In this document: in pieces, positions 1-9,364 of the stretch
How positions within the stretch are numbered: the first letter of the stretch is position 1
Layout of the letters: every line of letters starts with the position of its first letter
Source of the DNA: Hyphomicrobiales bacterium
GTDB taxonomy: Bacteria > Pseudomonadota > Alphaproteobacteria > Rhizobiales > Rhizobiaceae
Reading direction: 5' to 3'
Length of the DNA stretch: 49,812 nucleotides
NCBI GenBank assembly: GCA_002400845.2
Contig: NVRK02000085.1
Location: forward strand, 1-49,812
Position numbers and translations under genes: made by a program
Notes under the pieces: model-generated
Seen by the model: only the letters and a program-made list of their open reading frames with translations
Databases searched by the model: none
What the model was told of the DNA's origin: nothing

Positions 1-388
1 CTTCTTTTGTCTGCATAATAAATTTTGGAACAGCCAAGACAAAATCTGCACCATCGGCTAAATCCATGTAATTCACGCGCGCTTTAAGACAGCTTTTTAT
101 TACGGTGTATGGATCACCAGCATTGCTCTGACTATAAAGTTGAAAAGGGCCAGAGGCATCTACGACAACATCAGGTCGAAATTTGAGTAATGTATCGGAT
201 AGCTCGGTGCGCTCTACGCATAGGGGCGTTACTTTTGCTGGGCCAGCGTAATTGTTACAAAATGTAGTTGCGCGTGCTAAGTTGCGGCCACAAATGTATA
301 TTTCTATATTGGGCAAATCTTTGAGCAGTTCTGCCAAGCGCCCACCAAAAACGCCATACCCCCCTAATATTAGTATTCTCAACGCCAT
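1..388 (-). CDS. Saccharopine dehydrogenase-like NAD(P)-binding protein (partial, 3' end outside window)
   Basis: Reading the minus strand from the ATG at 388 gives an uninterrupted frame of 129 codons to the window edge. The N-terminus reads MALRILILGGYGVFGGRLAE, a Rossmann-fold dinucleotide-binding start (GGxGxxGG) typical of the saccharopine dehydrogenase NADP-binding family. It is followed by YICGRN after the second strand and VVDASGPFQLY at the fourth strand, which is the family's DxxGPF motif. The later PYTVIKSCLKARVNYMDLADG matches the 'CxxxGxxYxDLxGE' region of these proteins. Members include true saccharopine reductases and many uncharacterised membrane-associated homologues, so the substrate cannot be assigned. 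The gene runs off the left edge and is divergent from what follows. Confidence 0.75.
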   Translation of the reverse strand, partial: MALRILILGGYGVFGGRLAELLKDLPNIEIYICGRNLARATTFCNNYAGPAKVTPLCVERTELSDTLLKFRPDVVVDASGPFQLYSQSNAGDPYTVIKSCLKARVNYMDLADGADFVLAVPKFIMQTKE

Positions 389-707
389 ACCCTTTTTATT
401 CCACTAAATCGACAGCAAGGCACATAGTGTTACGGTCAAATGGTTTATAGCGTATTATTTCAATAAATCCATAAGTTGTAATTCACAAAAGTTACGTGGC
501 TAAAGTAAGGGTAGAGTAAGCGCTAAGCAAATGGCAACTTGGGATAATGAAACGCACTTGAAAATTGAAATTTAATGAATTTCTATTTAAGGTTAATGGT
601 AAATTTACCTTTCAAAATTATTGCTAATTGTAATTGTTAATAAACAATAAGCAACTCCCGTGTGTTGAGCGCGGCCTGCATGATGCACTTAAGTTGAGCC
701 GATTAGC
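389..707. other. Non-coding intergenic stretch with several inverted repeats
   Basis: No convincing open frame is seen here. The stretch is AT-rich and contains a perfect 12-bp palindrome GGTAAATTTACC at 598-609. It also holds a longer inverted repeat whose arms TTGCTAATTGT (621-631) and ACAATAAGCAA (644-654) pair over 11 positions with one mismatch around a 12-nt loop. Neither is followed by a T tract, so they do not look like terminators. They could be protein-binding sites or remnants. The promoter of the leftmost minus-strand gene must lie here, but no clear -35/-10 pair stands out. Confidence 0.5.
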
Positions 708-1004
708 ATGCATTTGGTATGCCCTGTGGCATGTAATAAGTTTGAAAATGCAGGTTGGCAAATTATAGCGTTGATAGAAAAGGAGGAGGCTTTAGCTGGC
801 GTTACTTCAATGCGTAATGCAATTATCATTGTTGCTCTTTTGACCTGTACGGCGGGAGAAACTGGTAAAGGTTTTTCGGTTGTTACTCAAGAAGTGCTTG
901 ATTTTGCTCAAAGCTCAAAGCTCAAAGCTCAAAGCTCAAAGCTCAAAGCTCAAAGCTCAAAGCTCAAAGCTCAAAGCTCAAAGCTCAAAGCGCAGTTCTA
1001 TTGA
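708..1004 (+). pseudogene. Decayed methyl-accepting chemotaxis protein fragment
   Basis: The frame from 708 contains AGETGKGFSVVTQEVLDFAQ, which closely follows the highly conserved cytoplasmic tip of chemoreceptors (family pattern AGExGKGFAVVAxEVRxLAxRS). The preceding residues, about 20-50, weakly resemble the I..I..IA.QTNLLALNA helix but carry substitutions and about four extra codons before AGE. No transmembrane, HAMP or upstream signalling sequence is present. Just after FAQ the frame enters the heptanucleotide array and stops soon after it. In another frame immediately beyond the array a short SSIDA reading resembles normal continuation of the receptor helix, consistent with the array having grown inside a former coding sequence. 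What is seen is the motif. That it is a pseudogene rather than a small expressed protein is inference. Confidence 0.5.
906..991 (+). repeat. Heptanucleotide tandem repeat (GCTCAAA) about 12.3 copies
   Basis: Twelve perfect head-to-tail copies of GCTCAAA plus two bases run without interruption from 906 to 991. Because 7 is not a multiple of 3, all three plus-strand frames read the same stop-free peptide cycle AQSSKLK, while on the minus strand every frame meets TGA. Perfect copy identity suggests recent expansion by slipped-strand mispairing. A change of one unit would shift the downstream frame. Confidence 0.97.
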
Positions 1005-1018
1005 TGCTTAAATTAATT

Positions 1019-1046
1019 AGGTACCTTTTGGGGTGCCTTTTTTGTT
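1019..1046 (+). terminator. Rho-independent terminator after the repeat-bearing fragment
   Basis: Arms AGGTACC (1019-1025) and GGTGCCT (1032-1038) form a 7-bp stem with one G-T wobble and a 6-nt loop, followed directly by a run of T. It points along the plus strand, so something upstream (the chemoreceptor fragment or an RNA) is or was transcribed. Confidence 0.7.
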
Positions 1047-1238
1047 TTGTAGACGAAGCATTGCGCTCTAATCAAAAGAACATAAAAAGAACAAATCACT
1101 TGACTCTATATTTTAATCAGTCTTAAATTGCAACCAATAGTAGTTCTTGGTTAAATGTTTTCTTTTGGATTGTTTTGAAGCGATCTTAAAATTTTCAGTA
1201 AATTAATCAGGATTAATACAGAAGTTGAGGGTTGGGTA

Positions 1239-2801
1239 ATGGTTTCACGGGTACAAACAGTCGCTTTTCAAGGCATTAATGCTGTGCCTGTTGATGTGCA
1301 AGTCATGGTCGCACCGGGTAAGTTGCAAATGGCAGTGGTTGGGTTGCCAGACAAAGCAGTTGGCGAAAGTAGAGAGCGTGTTCGTTCAGCACTGCATGCC
1401 TCTGGTCTTTCCATGCCGCCAAAACGGGTTACTATAAATTTAGCACCAGCCGATTTACCCAAAGAAGGTAGTCATTTCGATTTACCGATCGCATTAGGAT
1501 TGATGGCGGCGCTTGGTGCAATACCATCTGACGCATTGGATAATTATGTCGTGCTGGGCGAATTGTCTTTAGACGGCACATTAATGCCAGTGGCTGGTAC
1601 ACTTCCAGCAGCAATTAGCGCCAATGCCCAAGGTAAGGGTTTAATCTGTCCTGCAAGCAGTGGTTCAGAGGCCGCTTGGGCGGATCCAGAAATGGATATT
1701 CTAGCCCCAACCAGTTTAATATCGCTAGCCAACCATTTTAAGGGGACACAAGTTTTAACGCGTCCAGTGGCTGGCGTGCAGCAAAATGTTGGCGTTCTGC
1801 CAGACCTATCTGAAATTAAAGGACAAGAAACTGCCAAACGCGCTTTAGAAATTGCCGCCGCTGGTGGCCATAATATGTTGATGGTCGGCCCGCCAGGGTC
1901 TGGAAAATCAATGTTGGCTTCTAGGCTTCCTGGTATATTACCAAATCTATCCCCAAAAGAGTTATTAGAAGTCTCTATGATAGCCTCAATTGCTGGTGAA
2001 TTGGCTGATGGCAAATTATCAAACAAACGGCCTTTTAGATCGCCCCACCATTCGGCTTCCATGGCTTCATTAGTAGGGGGTGGTTTGCGCGCAAGGCCGG
2101 GCGAGGTTTCGCTGGCCCATAATGGAGTGTTATTTTTAGACGAATTGCCCGAATTTGTTCCGCAAGTTTTAGACAGTTTGCGCCAGCCATTAGAAAGTGG
2201 GGAAACAGCAATAGCGCGTGCAAATTATCGTGTTACATTTCCATCGCGGTTTCAATTAATTGCCGCAATGAATCCTTGTCGATGCGGTATGGCAGGCGAG
2301 CCAGGGCATACATGCAGACGTGGCGACCGATGCGTTAGCGATTATCAAGCACGCATTTCAGGTCCTTTCATGGACAGAATTGATATTAGAATTGAAGTGC
2401 CTGCCATTACTGCGGCTGACATGATGACTATGAAAGTATCTGAAGGCAGCCATAGTGTTGCAAAAAGGGTGTTGGCGGCAAGGCAAGTGCAAGCAGTACG
2501 GCTAGAGCATATAACTGCGTCTTCTGATTATCCTGCCAGTATGAAAATTGGCAATGGTTTTAACAATGCAAGCGCGTCCCCATCTTTGATTGAAGCAATT
2601 GCGGCACCCGATAAAGCTGGTGCAAAATTAATGCTAGAGGCGGCAGAGACCATGCGGTTTTCTGCCAGAGCGTATCATCGCATTTTAAAAGTTGCTCGCA
2701 CCATTGCAGACCTAGAAGGTGCGCAAACGGTTGGTCGTATGCACATAGCAGAGGCCATTGCCTACAGAACTGTTAATTCTCGACTAGCGATTGCAGCGTA
2801 G
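1239..2801 (+). CDS. comM: ComM/YifB family Mg-chelatase-like AAA+ ATPase
   Basis: This 520-residue protein has the ComM layout. The N-terminal Lon-protease-like fold (residues 1-170) begins with VSRVQTVAFQGINAVPVDV. A linker follows, then an AAA+ Mg-chelatase domain with Walker A GPPGSGKSM near residue 217 and Walker B LFLDELPEF near 300. A cysteine-rich insert NPCRCG...C...C lies near 347-367, and a C-terminal helical domain ends in the conserved AxxYRTVNSRLA. In studied bacteria ComM is a hexameric helicase that promotes branch migration during natural transformation, although it is widespread in species not known to be transformable. The ATG is preceded by GTTGAGGG-type purine-rich sequence. 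The length matches the family. It is separated by 89 bp from the downstream kinase. Confidence 0.93.
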   Translation: MVSRVQTVAFQGINAVPVDVQVMVAPGKLQMAVVGLPDKAVGESRERVRSALHASGLSMPPKRVTINLAPADLPKEGSHFDLPIALGLMAALGAIPSDALDNYVVLGELSLDGTLMPVAGTLPAAISANAQGKGLICPASSGSEAAWADPEMDILAPTSLISLANHFKGTQVLTRPVAGVQQNVGVLPDLSEIKGQETAKRALEIAAAGGHNMLMVGPPGSGKSMLASRLPGILPNLSPKELLEVSMIASIAGELADGKLSNKRPFRSPHHSASMASLVGGGLRARPGEVSLAHNGVLFLDELPEFVPQVLDSLRQPLESGETAIARANYRVTFPSRFQLIAAMNPCRCGMAGEPGHTCRRGDRCVSDYQARISGPFMDRIDIRIEVPAITAADMMTMKVSEGSHSVAKRVLAARQVQAVRLEHITASSDYPASMKIGNGFNNASASPSLIEAIAAPDKAGAKLMLEAAETMRFSARAYHRILKVARTIADLEGAQTVGRMHIAEAIAYRTVNSRLAIAA

Positions 2802-2890
2802 TCAAAGATACATATTTCATTGTCCCAATATTGGGTCTAATCTCCAGTTTATGAATGTCTTGTTTACTATAATGTTCAAGAAAAAATTCA

Positions 2891-5476
2891 TTGCTCTTTG
2901 CTACAGTTAATTTTGAAATAACTGAAGCGTTGGGCTTTAAATTGACTGATACAACTGACGAAGATAAATCTAAAACGCATTCTGATAAATTAGATGCGAA
3001 AATAAAAGCAGATTCTACGGTGAATCTGCCTGATTATGTTCGTCAAAAAATTAACAATGCCCCTTCTATTTCTACTGACCTAAAAAATGCTTACAAAGCG
3101 AAGAGAGCAACTGATGCACCAGATAACACATCAGCTGATGCTAATTACCAAGGTGGCACTAAAGCAGGTCAAAATAAACTACCAGTTAGTATGCGCACGA
3201 AAAGACGTGAACCACGCGGCGTTAATAAAACGATCCATCTGTTTGAGCGGTTCATAACCAAGCTTTACAATAATCAATTTTTAGCGCCCTCATTAATCGT
3301 TGCAGGTGGTGTGATTAATTATTTTTACGCCCAAGATAATTTTAGCTCAGCAATGATTACAATTGTGACCGCTAGTATGGCGGCACTGATTTTTGCATTT
3401 AGACATGATCCAGTTATTCAAAACCACGAAGAGAAAAAAGCAACAAAATTGCGTTTTGAAAAATTAGAAGATAAAGCTTGGGAATTAAGTGAAAGCGAAG
3501 AGCGCTATAGAAGTATTGCTGAAGCATTTGATGATCTTTTGGTCATGCGCGATCAGAGCGGAAAAATATTATTTTGTAATCCTGAATTTTCAACCAGTTT
3601 TGGTAAAACAGTTTTGGAAATTACAAATACATATTTTGCACCGGTCCCTAAGCATTTTTCAAATTCAAAAGAGCAAATGGATAAATCAAATGGCTTAGGC
3701 GCAGGGCTTGGACTAGAAACAAGAGAAGTCGCATTTGAAACTAATGAAGGTTTGAAATGGTTTTCATGGTTAGATTTACCCGTACGCGGAGAAGGGAATA
3801 ATGGCGCTGTTATATTGTCTGTGGCCAGAGACATAACGTCTTATAAATTTGCGGAGCAAACTTTAGAAGAAGCTAGAGGAAAAGCTGAGCAGGCAAACAG
3901 AGCAAAAACTCGTTTCCTTGCAATGGTAAGTCACGAAATGCGCACACCGCTCAATGGTGTGCTAGGAATGTCAAAATTACTTAATGGTACAAACATTACA
4001 GACGAACAAAAAACATACATAGATTCAATTTCTTCATCAGGCAGTTCTCTTCTTCATCTTATTGAAGAAATGCTAGACATAACAATGATTGAGGCGGGTA
4101 GATTTAAGCTACAAGAAAAAAATATAGATATCAGGCAATTAATGAGTGATATTGTCGAATTGATATCGCCGCGTGCGTATTCAAAAAACATCGGTCTTGG
4201 TCTATTCGTAGACAGCAAAATGCCGCAAATCGTGCATACAGACCCGGCGCGACTAAAGCAGATTATTATTAACCTCTTGGGCAATGCCATCAAATTTACA
4301 CAAACAGGCGGCGTCGCCTTGCAGTGTCGTGTTGGTAATATTGATACATTCAATAATACAGCCAATATTATCTTCAAAGTAGTTGATACCGGTCCCGGTT
4401 TGAACCCAGAAGATCAAAAGAGAATATTCCAAGAATTCGAGCGCGTTGATGACGAAAATACACGCAACGTTGATGGGGCTGGATTAGGGCTTGCAATCTC
4501 AAAGGCTATTGCCGACCAACTAGGTGGTGAATTAAAATTAGTAAGCAGTAGTGAAAATGGCTCTACTTTTGCATTGGATTTAACGTTGAATTTTGTTCCT
4601 GATGTTAATGAAAAAACGACAATCCGCTCATCTCTAAGAGGCAAAAAAATCTTACTTGTCATGAATAATTTGATGGAAGCAGATTGCTTGCAAAAACAAA
4701 TTAAGAGCAATGGTGGCGTCGTTAATCATATCATTAACCTTGCGGGAATTAAGGCTGCACTGAAAAATGATGATGAATATGACGCTGTTATTTTTGACCC
4801 TAAAAGTTTTGAAAATAAAGACACCAACGCCGTGCTAGATGGTTTTACTAACCGTATAAAAACTTTTGGCCATAAAAATTTGAGTCGTAAAAAAGACTTG
4901 CAAGTTATTGTATTAATGGACCCTGCGGAACGAAAAAAATTGCACCGTTTATTAGGCAAAGGGGCCGATGCATATTTAATTAGGCCTGTACGTGAAACTA
5001 GTTTGCTGAATGTATTAAGTGCTGATTTCATAAAAGAAACTGCTGAAAAAGAATACGAAGAACAGCTCAACAACCAAGTAATAGAGCAACAATTATTAGG
5101 CAAAACAATATTACTTGCCGAAGACAATGATATAAATAAAATGTTGGTTACAGCTTGCTTAACAAAGGCAGGCGCAAAGGTTGAGCATGCTGCAAATGGA
5201 GCATTAGCTGTTAAGCTGTTTAAAGCCAGTAAATATGACGCTGTATTAATGGATATGCATATGCCAGTATTAGATGGTATAGCGGCAACAATTGAAATTA
5301 GAAATTTAGAAAGAGATCAAAATATCACCACTGCAACAAAAATTATTGCGCTTACGGCAGACGATCAACAATCAAGTCGCCAAAATGCTTTTGATGCTGG
5401 GATGGATGATTTTCTACAAAAACCAATCGACCCAACTGTTTTGGTCAAGATTTTGAAAAAATTAACAGCGCAATAG
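2891..5476 (+). CDS. Membrane-bound hybrid sensor histidine kinase with PAS, pseudo-receiver and receiver domains
   Basis: The order of domains is as follows. A charged, low-complexity N-terminus covers about residues 1-125, and two close transmembrane helices cover about 131-176. A PAS domain (about 205-320) follows, then HisKA with the phospho-acceptor in FLAMVSHEMRTPLNGVLGM (His about 348). HATPase carries an N box NLLGNAIKFTQTG, DTGPGL and GAGLGLAIS. A first receiver-like domain begins at about 586, and a C-terminal receiver begins KTILLAEDNDINK at about 738 with phospho-Asp in VLMDMHMP near 788 and Lys in FLQKP. The first receiver has NN where the acidic pair should be and Arg-Pro in place of Lys-Pro, so it is probably non-phosphorylatable. 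No in-frame ATG lies upstream without a stop. The longest frame starts with TTG at 2891, with another TTG at 2942 and the first ATG at 3191, so the start is uncertain. The signal sensed is unknown. Its position next to olsB and mutS resembles other rhizobia. Confidence 0.88.
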   Translation: MLFATVNFEITEALGFKLTDTTDEDKSKTHSDKLDAKIKADSTVNLPDYVRQKINNAPSISTDLKNAYKAKRATDAPDNTSADANYQGGTKAGQNKLPVSMRTKRREPRGVNKTIHLFERFITKLYNNQFLAPSLIVAGGVINYFYAQDNFSSAMITIVTASMAALIFAFRHDPVIQNHEEKKATKLRFEKLEDKAWELSESEERYRSIAEAFDDLLVMRDQSGKILFCNPEFSTSFGKTVLEITNTYFAPVPKHFSNSKEQMDKSNGLGAGLGLETREVAFETNEGLKWFSWLDLPVRGEGNNGAVILSVARDITSYKFAEQTLEEARGKAEQANRAKTRFLAMVSHEMRTPLNGVLGMSKLLNGTNITDEQKTYIDSISSSGSSLLHLIEEMLDITMIEAGRFKLQEKNIDIRQLMSDIVELISPRAYSKNIGLGLFVDSKMPQIVHTDPARLKQIIINLLGNAIKFTQTGGVALQCRVGNIDTFNNTANIIFKVVDTGPGLNPEDQKRIFQEFERVDDENTRNVDGAGLGLAISKAIADQLGGELKLVSSSENGSTFALDLTLNFVPDVNEKTTIRSSLRGKKILLVMNNLMEADCLQKQIKSNGGVVNHIINLAGIKAALKNDDEYDAVIFDPKSFENKDTNAVLDGFTNRIKTFGHKNLSRKKDLQVIVLMDPAERKKLHRLLGKGADAYLIRPVRETSLLNVLSADFIKETAEKEYEEQLNNQVIEQQLLGKTILLAEDNDINKMLVTACLTKAGAKVEHAANGALAVKLFKASKYDAVLMDMHMPVLDGIAATIEIRNLERDQNITTATKIIALTADDQQSSRQNAFDAGMDDFLQKPIDPTVLVKILKKLTAQ

Positions 5477-5617
5477 CTCAATCTTATGTAGGCATTATAA
5501 TTTTTGTGTTACATTTTAAAATGCAAATAGTGCACATAACGAGACCCAAAAATAACATACAATTGTCATATCAAAGTGTTAATCTCTTCCTAGTTAGATG
5601 AATAAATTATAAAGAAG

Positions 5618-6469
5618 ATGAGATCAGTGGAGCAACCATCACAAATCAGTTCTTCAAAAGTTTCAAACGCACAAGCTAATTGTTTGGGATTGTTGGGCGA
5701 GTTGGAAACTAGACTTGCACAAAATGAAAATGAAATTTTACAAGTTTTACAAATGCGCGAAGCTATCTTTGATACGCCTGCAGCAATTAATGTCGACCGA
5801 TTTGATGCGGTATGCGATCACTTGCTGGTTGTTGACAATTCAATTTTTCCAACAGAAAAAAATAGCAATATTGTTGGGACATATCGTTTAGTGCGTGCAG
5901 ATCATGCCGCTTTAGTCGGTGGTTTTTATTCTGCTGATGAGTTTAACATTGGGCCAATGTTGAAAAAAAATGCAAACCTCAACTTTCTAGAATTTGGTCG
6001 TTCTTGCGTTTTACCAAATCATCGTGGCAAGCGCACTATGGAGCTTTTGTGGGCTGGCAGTTGGGCATACATAAAACAACACAACATTGATGTGTTGTTT
6101 GGTTGTGCATCTTTTTCAGGTGTCGATCCTCAAGTGCATAATGAGGCGCTTAGTTTTTTACATCACTATGCAGCAGCTGATCGTAATTATGATGTTGAAG
6201 CGATGCCAAGTTATAAAGGTAATTTTAAGTTATTATCAAAGGCAGAGATTGACCCAAAGCGTTCAATTAGAAACCTGCCACCAATGATTAAGGGCTATTT
6301 ACGAATTGGCGCAAAATTCTCAACGCAAATTGCGATTGATAAAGATTTTAACACAATAGATGTGCTTACGGTTTTACCAGTAAAAAATATAGAAAAGCGC
6401 TATATTAATTATTATGGTGCCAATACCCAAAGATACGCCCAAAGTGCCAAAAGCTATAGCCAAAGCTAA
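5618..6469 (+). CDS. olsB: GNAT-fold N-acyltransferase, OlsB-like (ornithine N-alpha acyltransferase)
   Basis: The 283-residue protein contains the acyltransferase core of the OlsB/hemolysin-like family: VGTYRLVRAD, then ADEFNIGPML, then FLEFGRSCVLPNHRGKRTMELLW and DVLFGCASFSGVDP, then a C-terminal PPMIKGYLRIGAKF segment. OlsB transfers a 3-hydroxyacyl group from acyl-ACP to the alpha-amino group of ornithine, making lyso-ornithine lipid at the inner membrane. OlsA would complete the lipid and is not in this window. In Sinorhizobium the olsB gene is also close to mutS, as I recall, and the same arrangement here supports the assignment. The last 15 residues (NTQRYAQSAKSYSQS) come from near-repeats of CCAAAG and look poorly conserved. 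The start ATG follows an AAAGAAG sequence. Confidence 0.82.
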   Translation: MRSVEQPSQISSSKVSNAQANCLGLLGELETRLAQNENEILQVLQMREAIFDTPAAINVDRFDAVCDHLLVVDNSIFPTEKNSNIVGTYRLVRADHAALVGGFYSADEFNIGPMLKKNANLNFLEFGRSCVLPNHRGKRTMELLWAGSWAYIKQHNIDVLFGCASFSGVDPQVHNEALSFLHHYAAADRNYDVEAMPSYKGNFKLLSKAEIDPKRSIRNLPPMIKGYLRIGAKFSTQIAIDKDFNTIDVLTVLPVKNIEKRYINYYGANTQRYAQSAKSYSQS

Positions 6470-6606
6470 TTTTGTACAAAGCGTCAATTCGCTGTGGATG
6501 TTTATGTATAATTATAGATGACAGCCAGACAAAACTTGCTTTAATTTGCGCTATCAGGAATCAGTATCTCATAAAGATTTTCTAAAATGAGAGATCGTTT
6601 CTAAAA

Positions 6607-9363
6607 ATGCCTGCCTTAGATAATTCAAAAATAAAATCCAAAAATAGCGATGCTGATCTAAATATTGCGAGCAATGTTACGCCAGTGGGAAAAATTACAC
6701 CCATGATGGAGCAGTATATAGAGATTAAGGCCGCTAATCCTGGCTCTTTATTGTTCTATCGTATGGGCGATTTTTATGAATTGTTTTTCGATGATGCAGA
6801 GGAAGCTTCACGCGCTTTAGGCATAACGCTCACAAAACGTGGGAAACACTTAGGAGAAGACATTCCTATGTGCGGCGTTCCTTTTCATGCCGCAGAAGAT
6901 TATTTGCACAAACTCATAAGTCTTGGGCATAGGGTTTCTGTTTGTGAACAAATGGAAAGTCCCGTTGAAGCCAAAAAAAGAGGCGCAAAGTCTGTTGTTC
7001 GCCGTGATGTCATTCGCCTTGTTACGCCTGGCACAATAACAGAAGAAAAACTTCTGGACCCCTCAGCATCAAATCATTTAGCCGCGATTGCTAGAATTAA
7101 AAAAGGTGAGGGTGAAAGTGATTTAGCGATAGCATGGATAGACCTTTCAACAGGAAGTTTTAAAGTTTGCCAAAGTAATACGAGCACTTTAGCTGCTGAT
7201 TTAGCACGCATTCAACCGAGCGAAATTGTGCATCCTGATACATTGTTGCAAGAAGAAATTTTTTCCCATCCCATAAAAGATAATGGTGCGGCCCTATCTC
7301 CTCAGCCAGCACATATGTTTGATAGCCAAGCAGGAAACGAGCGTATTTTGCGTCATTTTGAGGTTAAAACACTGGATGGGTTTGGTAGTTTTTCTAGAGT
7401 AGAACTTGCCGCTTGTGGCGCCATTTTAGGGTATGTTGAAAAAACACAAATAGGAGAACGTCCACCGCTTGCAAAGCCATCACGTGAAGAAAGCGATGGC
7501 GCGATGTTTATCGATTCTGCAACACGTGCAAACCTAGAAATGGTCCGCACGTTAAGTGGCGAAAAACGAGGCAGTCTGTTTCATGCAATCGACAGAACTG
7601 TAACAGGCGGCGGAGCACGTTTGTTAGGTGAGCGGATGATGAGCCCACTCACTGATGCAACTAAAATATTGGAGCGCTATGAAACTGTTTCATTTTTTAA
7701 AGACGGCATTAGCGTTTCACAAAACCTGCGTGAAAAATTAAAAATGTGCCCAGATATTCCAAGAGCATTGTCACGCCTTGCCTTAAACAGAGGAGGGCCG
7801 CGCGACCTTGGTGCAATATTAAATGGAGTTCATTTTGCAGGTATTATATTATCAGATTTTTCTGAAATTAAAGCGGTTGCAAATTTGCCGATTGAGGTAA
7901 GTGACGCGCTCAAAACACTTGTTGATTTACCTGTAAGCCTTGAGAAAGTGTTAGCAATACATTTAGCCGATGAACTGCCATTGCTAAAACGTGAAGGTGG
8001 TTTTGTAAAACAAGGTGCAAACCAAGAACTAGATGAATTGCGAGCATTGCGAGATGATTCACGAAGAATTATTGCTGGCATGCAAAGAGAATATTCACAG
8101 GAAACTGGCGTTAAGAACCTGAAAATTCGTCACAATAATGTGCTTGGTTATTTCATCGAGGTAACAGCGCTTAATGCGGAAGCGTTGACCAACGAAGAAG
8201 CTAAAGCAAAGTTCATTCATCGCCAAACCATGGCAAATGCAATGCGGTTTACAACAACTGAATTGGCAGACATGGAAACCAAAATTGCAAACGCAGCAGG
8301 GCGAATTTTACAATTAGAGTTAGAGGTTTTTGACAGTCTTTTAAGTGAAGTTTTAAGCCAAGCAAATATACTTCAACAAGCCGCAAATGCACTGTGTGTT
8401 CTTGATGTTGGCTCAGCACTTGCCAAACTAGCTACGCAGTTTGAATATTGTCGGCCGATAGTAGATAATTCAACCACATTTATTGTTAAGGGCGGCAGGC
8501 ACGCAGTTGTTGAACAAATGCTAAAACGCGACAACGCAAATGGTTTTGTTGCAAACGATTGTTCGCTAGGAGACGAGGCATCGCAAAAAGGTGATCTGTG
8601 GCTGTTAACAGGCCCCAATATGGGTGGTAAATCTACCTTCCTTCGTCAAAATGCGTTGATCGCAATTCTTGCTCAAATGGGTTCATTTGTACCTGCAAAA
8701 TCGGCTCATATTGGTATTGTTGATCGCCTGTTTAGCCGTGTAGGAGCCGCCGATGATTTAGCGCGTGGGCGTTCTACATTTATGGTCGAGATGGTTGAGA
8801 CAGCTGCGATCTTAAATCAAGCCGGACCACGTTCTTTGGTCATACTAGATGAAATTGGCAGAGGAACAGCGACTTTTGACGGTTTGTCTATTGCATGGGC
8901 TTCGATTGAACATTTACACGAAGTGAACTGTTGTCGCACATTATTTGCAACGCATTTTCACGAATTAACCGCGCTTAAAAAGAAACTAAACCGCCTAGCC
9001 AATGTTACTATGAAAGTAAAAGAATGGCAGGGCGATGTTGTATTCTTGCATGAAGTTGTAAAGGGCGTGGCTGATCGTTCTTATGGCATTCAAGTCGCAA
9101 AACTTGCAGGTCTGCCAGATGCGGTTATCGCGCGCTCTAAAGATGTGCTTGACCAGCTAGAAAATGCCGATCATGGAAAGTCTGCAATAACGCTTGTTGA
9201 TGAGCTGCCCTTATTTTCAGCAACACAGCAACCAGCACCTTTGGCTGATAAAGAAGACAGCGCAATAAAAGATGCGGTTGAGGCTTTGATGCCAGATGAG
9301 CTTTCGCCTAAAGATGCGCTTGAACAAATTTACGCTTTAAAAACAATGCTCAAAAAAAGTTGA
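6607..9363 (+). CDS. mutS: DNA mismatch repair protein MutS
   Basis: This full-length 918-residue MutS has the mismatch-binding N-terminal domain with RMGDFYELF (the Phe-x-Glu that intercalates at mismatches, near residue 56). Connector, core and clamp domains follow, then the ATPase with Walker [15 protein letters not shown] near residue 669, the Walker B and signature stretch [19 protein letters not shown], and ATHFHEL. A C-terminal dimerisation tail follows. MutS recognises mismatches and small loops after replication and recruits MutL. The tail [16 protein letters not shown] is the conserved C-terminal motif. The stop codon at 9361-9363 is one base from the stop of the convergent kinase gene, with no terminator between them. 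Confidence 0.97.
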   Translation: MPALDNSKIKSKNSDADLNIASNVTPVGKITPMMEQYIEIKAANPGSLLFYRMGDFYELFFDDAEEASRALGITLTKRGKHLGEDIPMCGVPFHAAEDYLHKLISLGHRVSVCEQMESPVEAKKRGAKSVVRRDVIRLVTPGTITEEKLLDPSASNHLAAIARIKKGEGESDLAIAWIDLSTGSFKVCQSNTSTLAADLARIQPSEIVHPDTLLQEEIFSHPIKDNGAALSPQPAHMFDSQAGNERILRHFEVKTLDGFGSFSRVELAACGAILGYVEKTQIGERPPLAKPSREESDGAMFIDSATRANLEMVRTLSGEKRGSLFHAIDRTVTGGGARLLGERMMSPLTDATKILERYETVSFFKDGISVSQNLREKLKMCPDIPRALSRLALNRGGPRDLGAILNGVHFAGIILSDFSEIKAVANLPIEVSDALKTLVDLPVSLEKVLAIHLADELPLLKREGGFVKQGANQELDELRALRDDSRRIIAGMQREYSQETGVKNLKIRHNNVLGYFIEVTALNAEALTNEEAKAKFIHRQTMANAMRFTTTELADMETKIANAAGRILQLELEVFDSLLSEVLSQANILQQAANALCVLDVGSALAKLATQFEYCRPIVDNSTTFIVKGGRHAVVEQMLKRDNANGFVANDCSLGDEASQKGDLWLLTGPNMGGKSTFLRQNALIAILAQMGSFVPAKSAHIGIVDRLFSRVGAADDLARGRSTFMVEMVETAAILNQAGPRSLVILDEIGRGTATFDGLSIAWASIEHLHEVNCCRTLFATHFHELTALKKKLNRLANVTMKVKEWQGDVVFLHEVVKGVADRSYGIQVAKLAGLPDAVIARSKDVLDQLENADHGKSAITLVDELPLFSATQQPAPLADKEDSAIKDAVEALMPDELSPKDALEQIYALKTMLKKS

Positions 9364-9364
9364 A

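Noticed and set aside
906-991. CRISPR array
   Set aside because: Units are seven bases, contiguous and without spacers, and no cas gene is present.
2824-2835. Palindrome CCCAATATTGGG after comM
   Set aside because: Twelve perfect bases, but there is no T tract and no regulator nearby; it may be chance.
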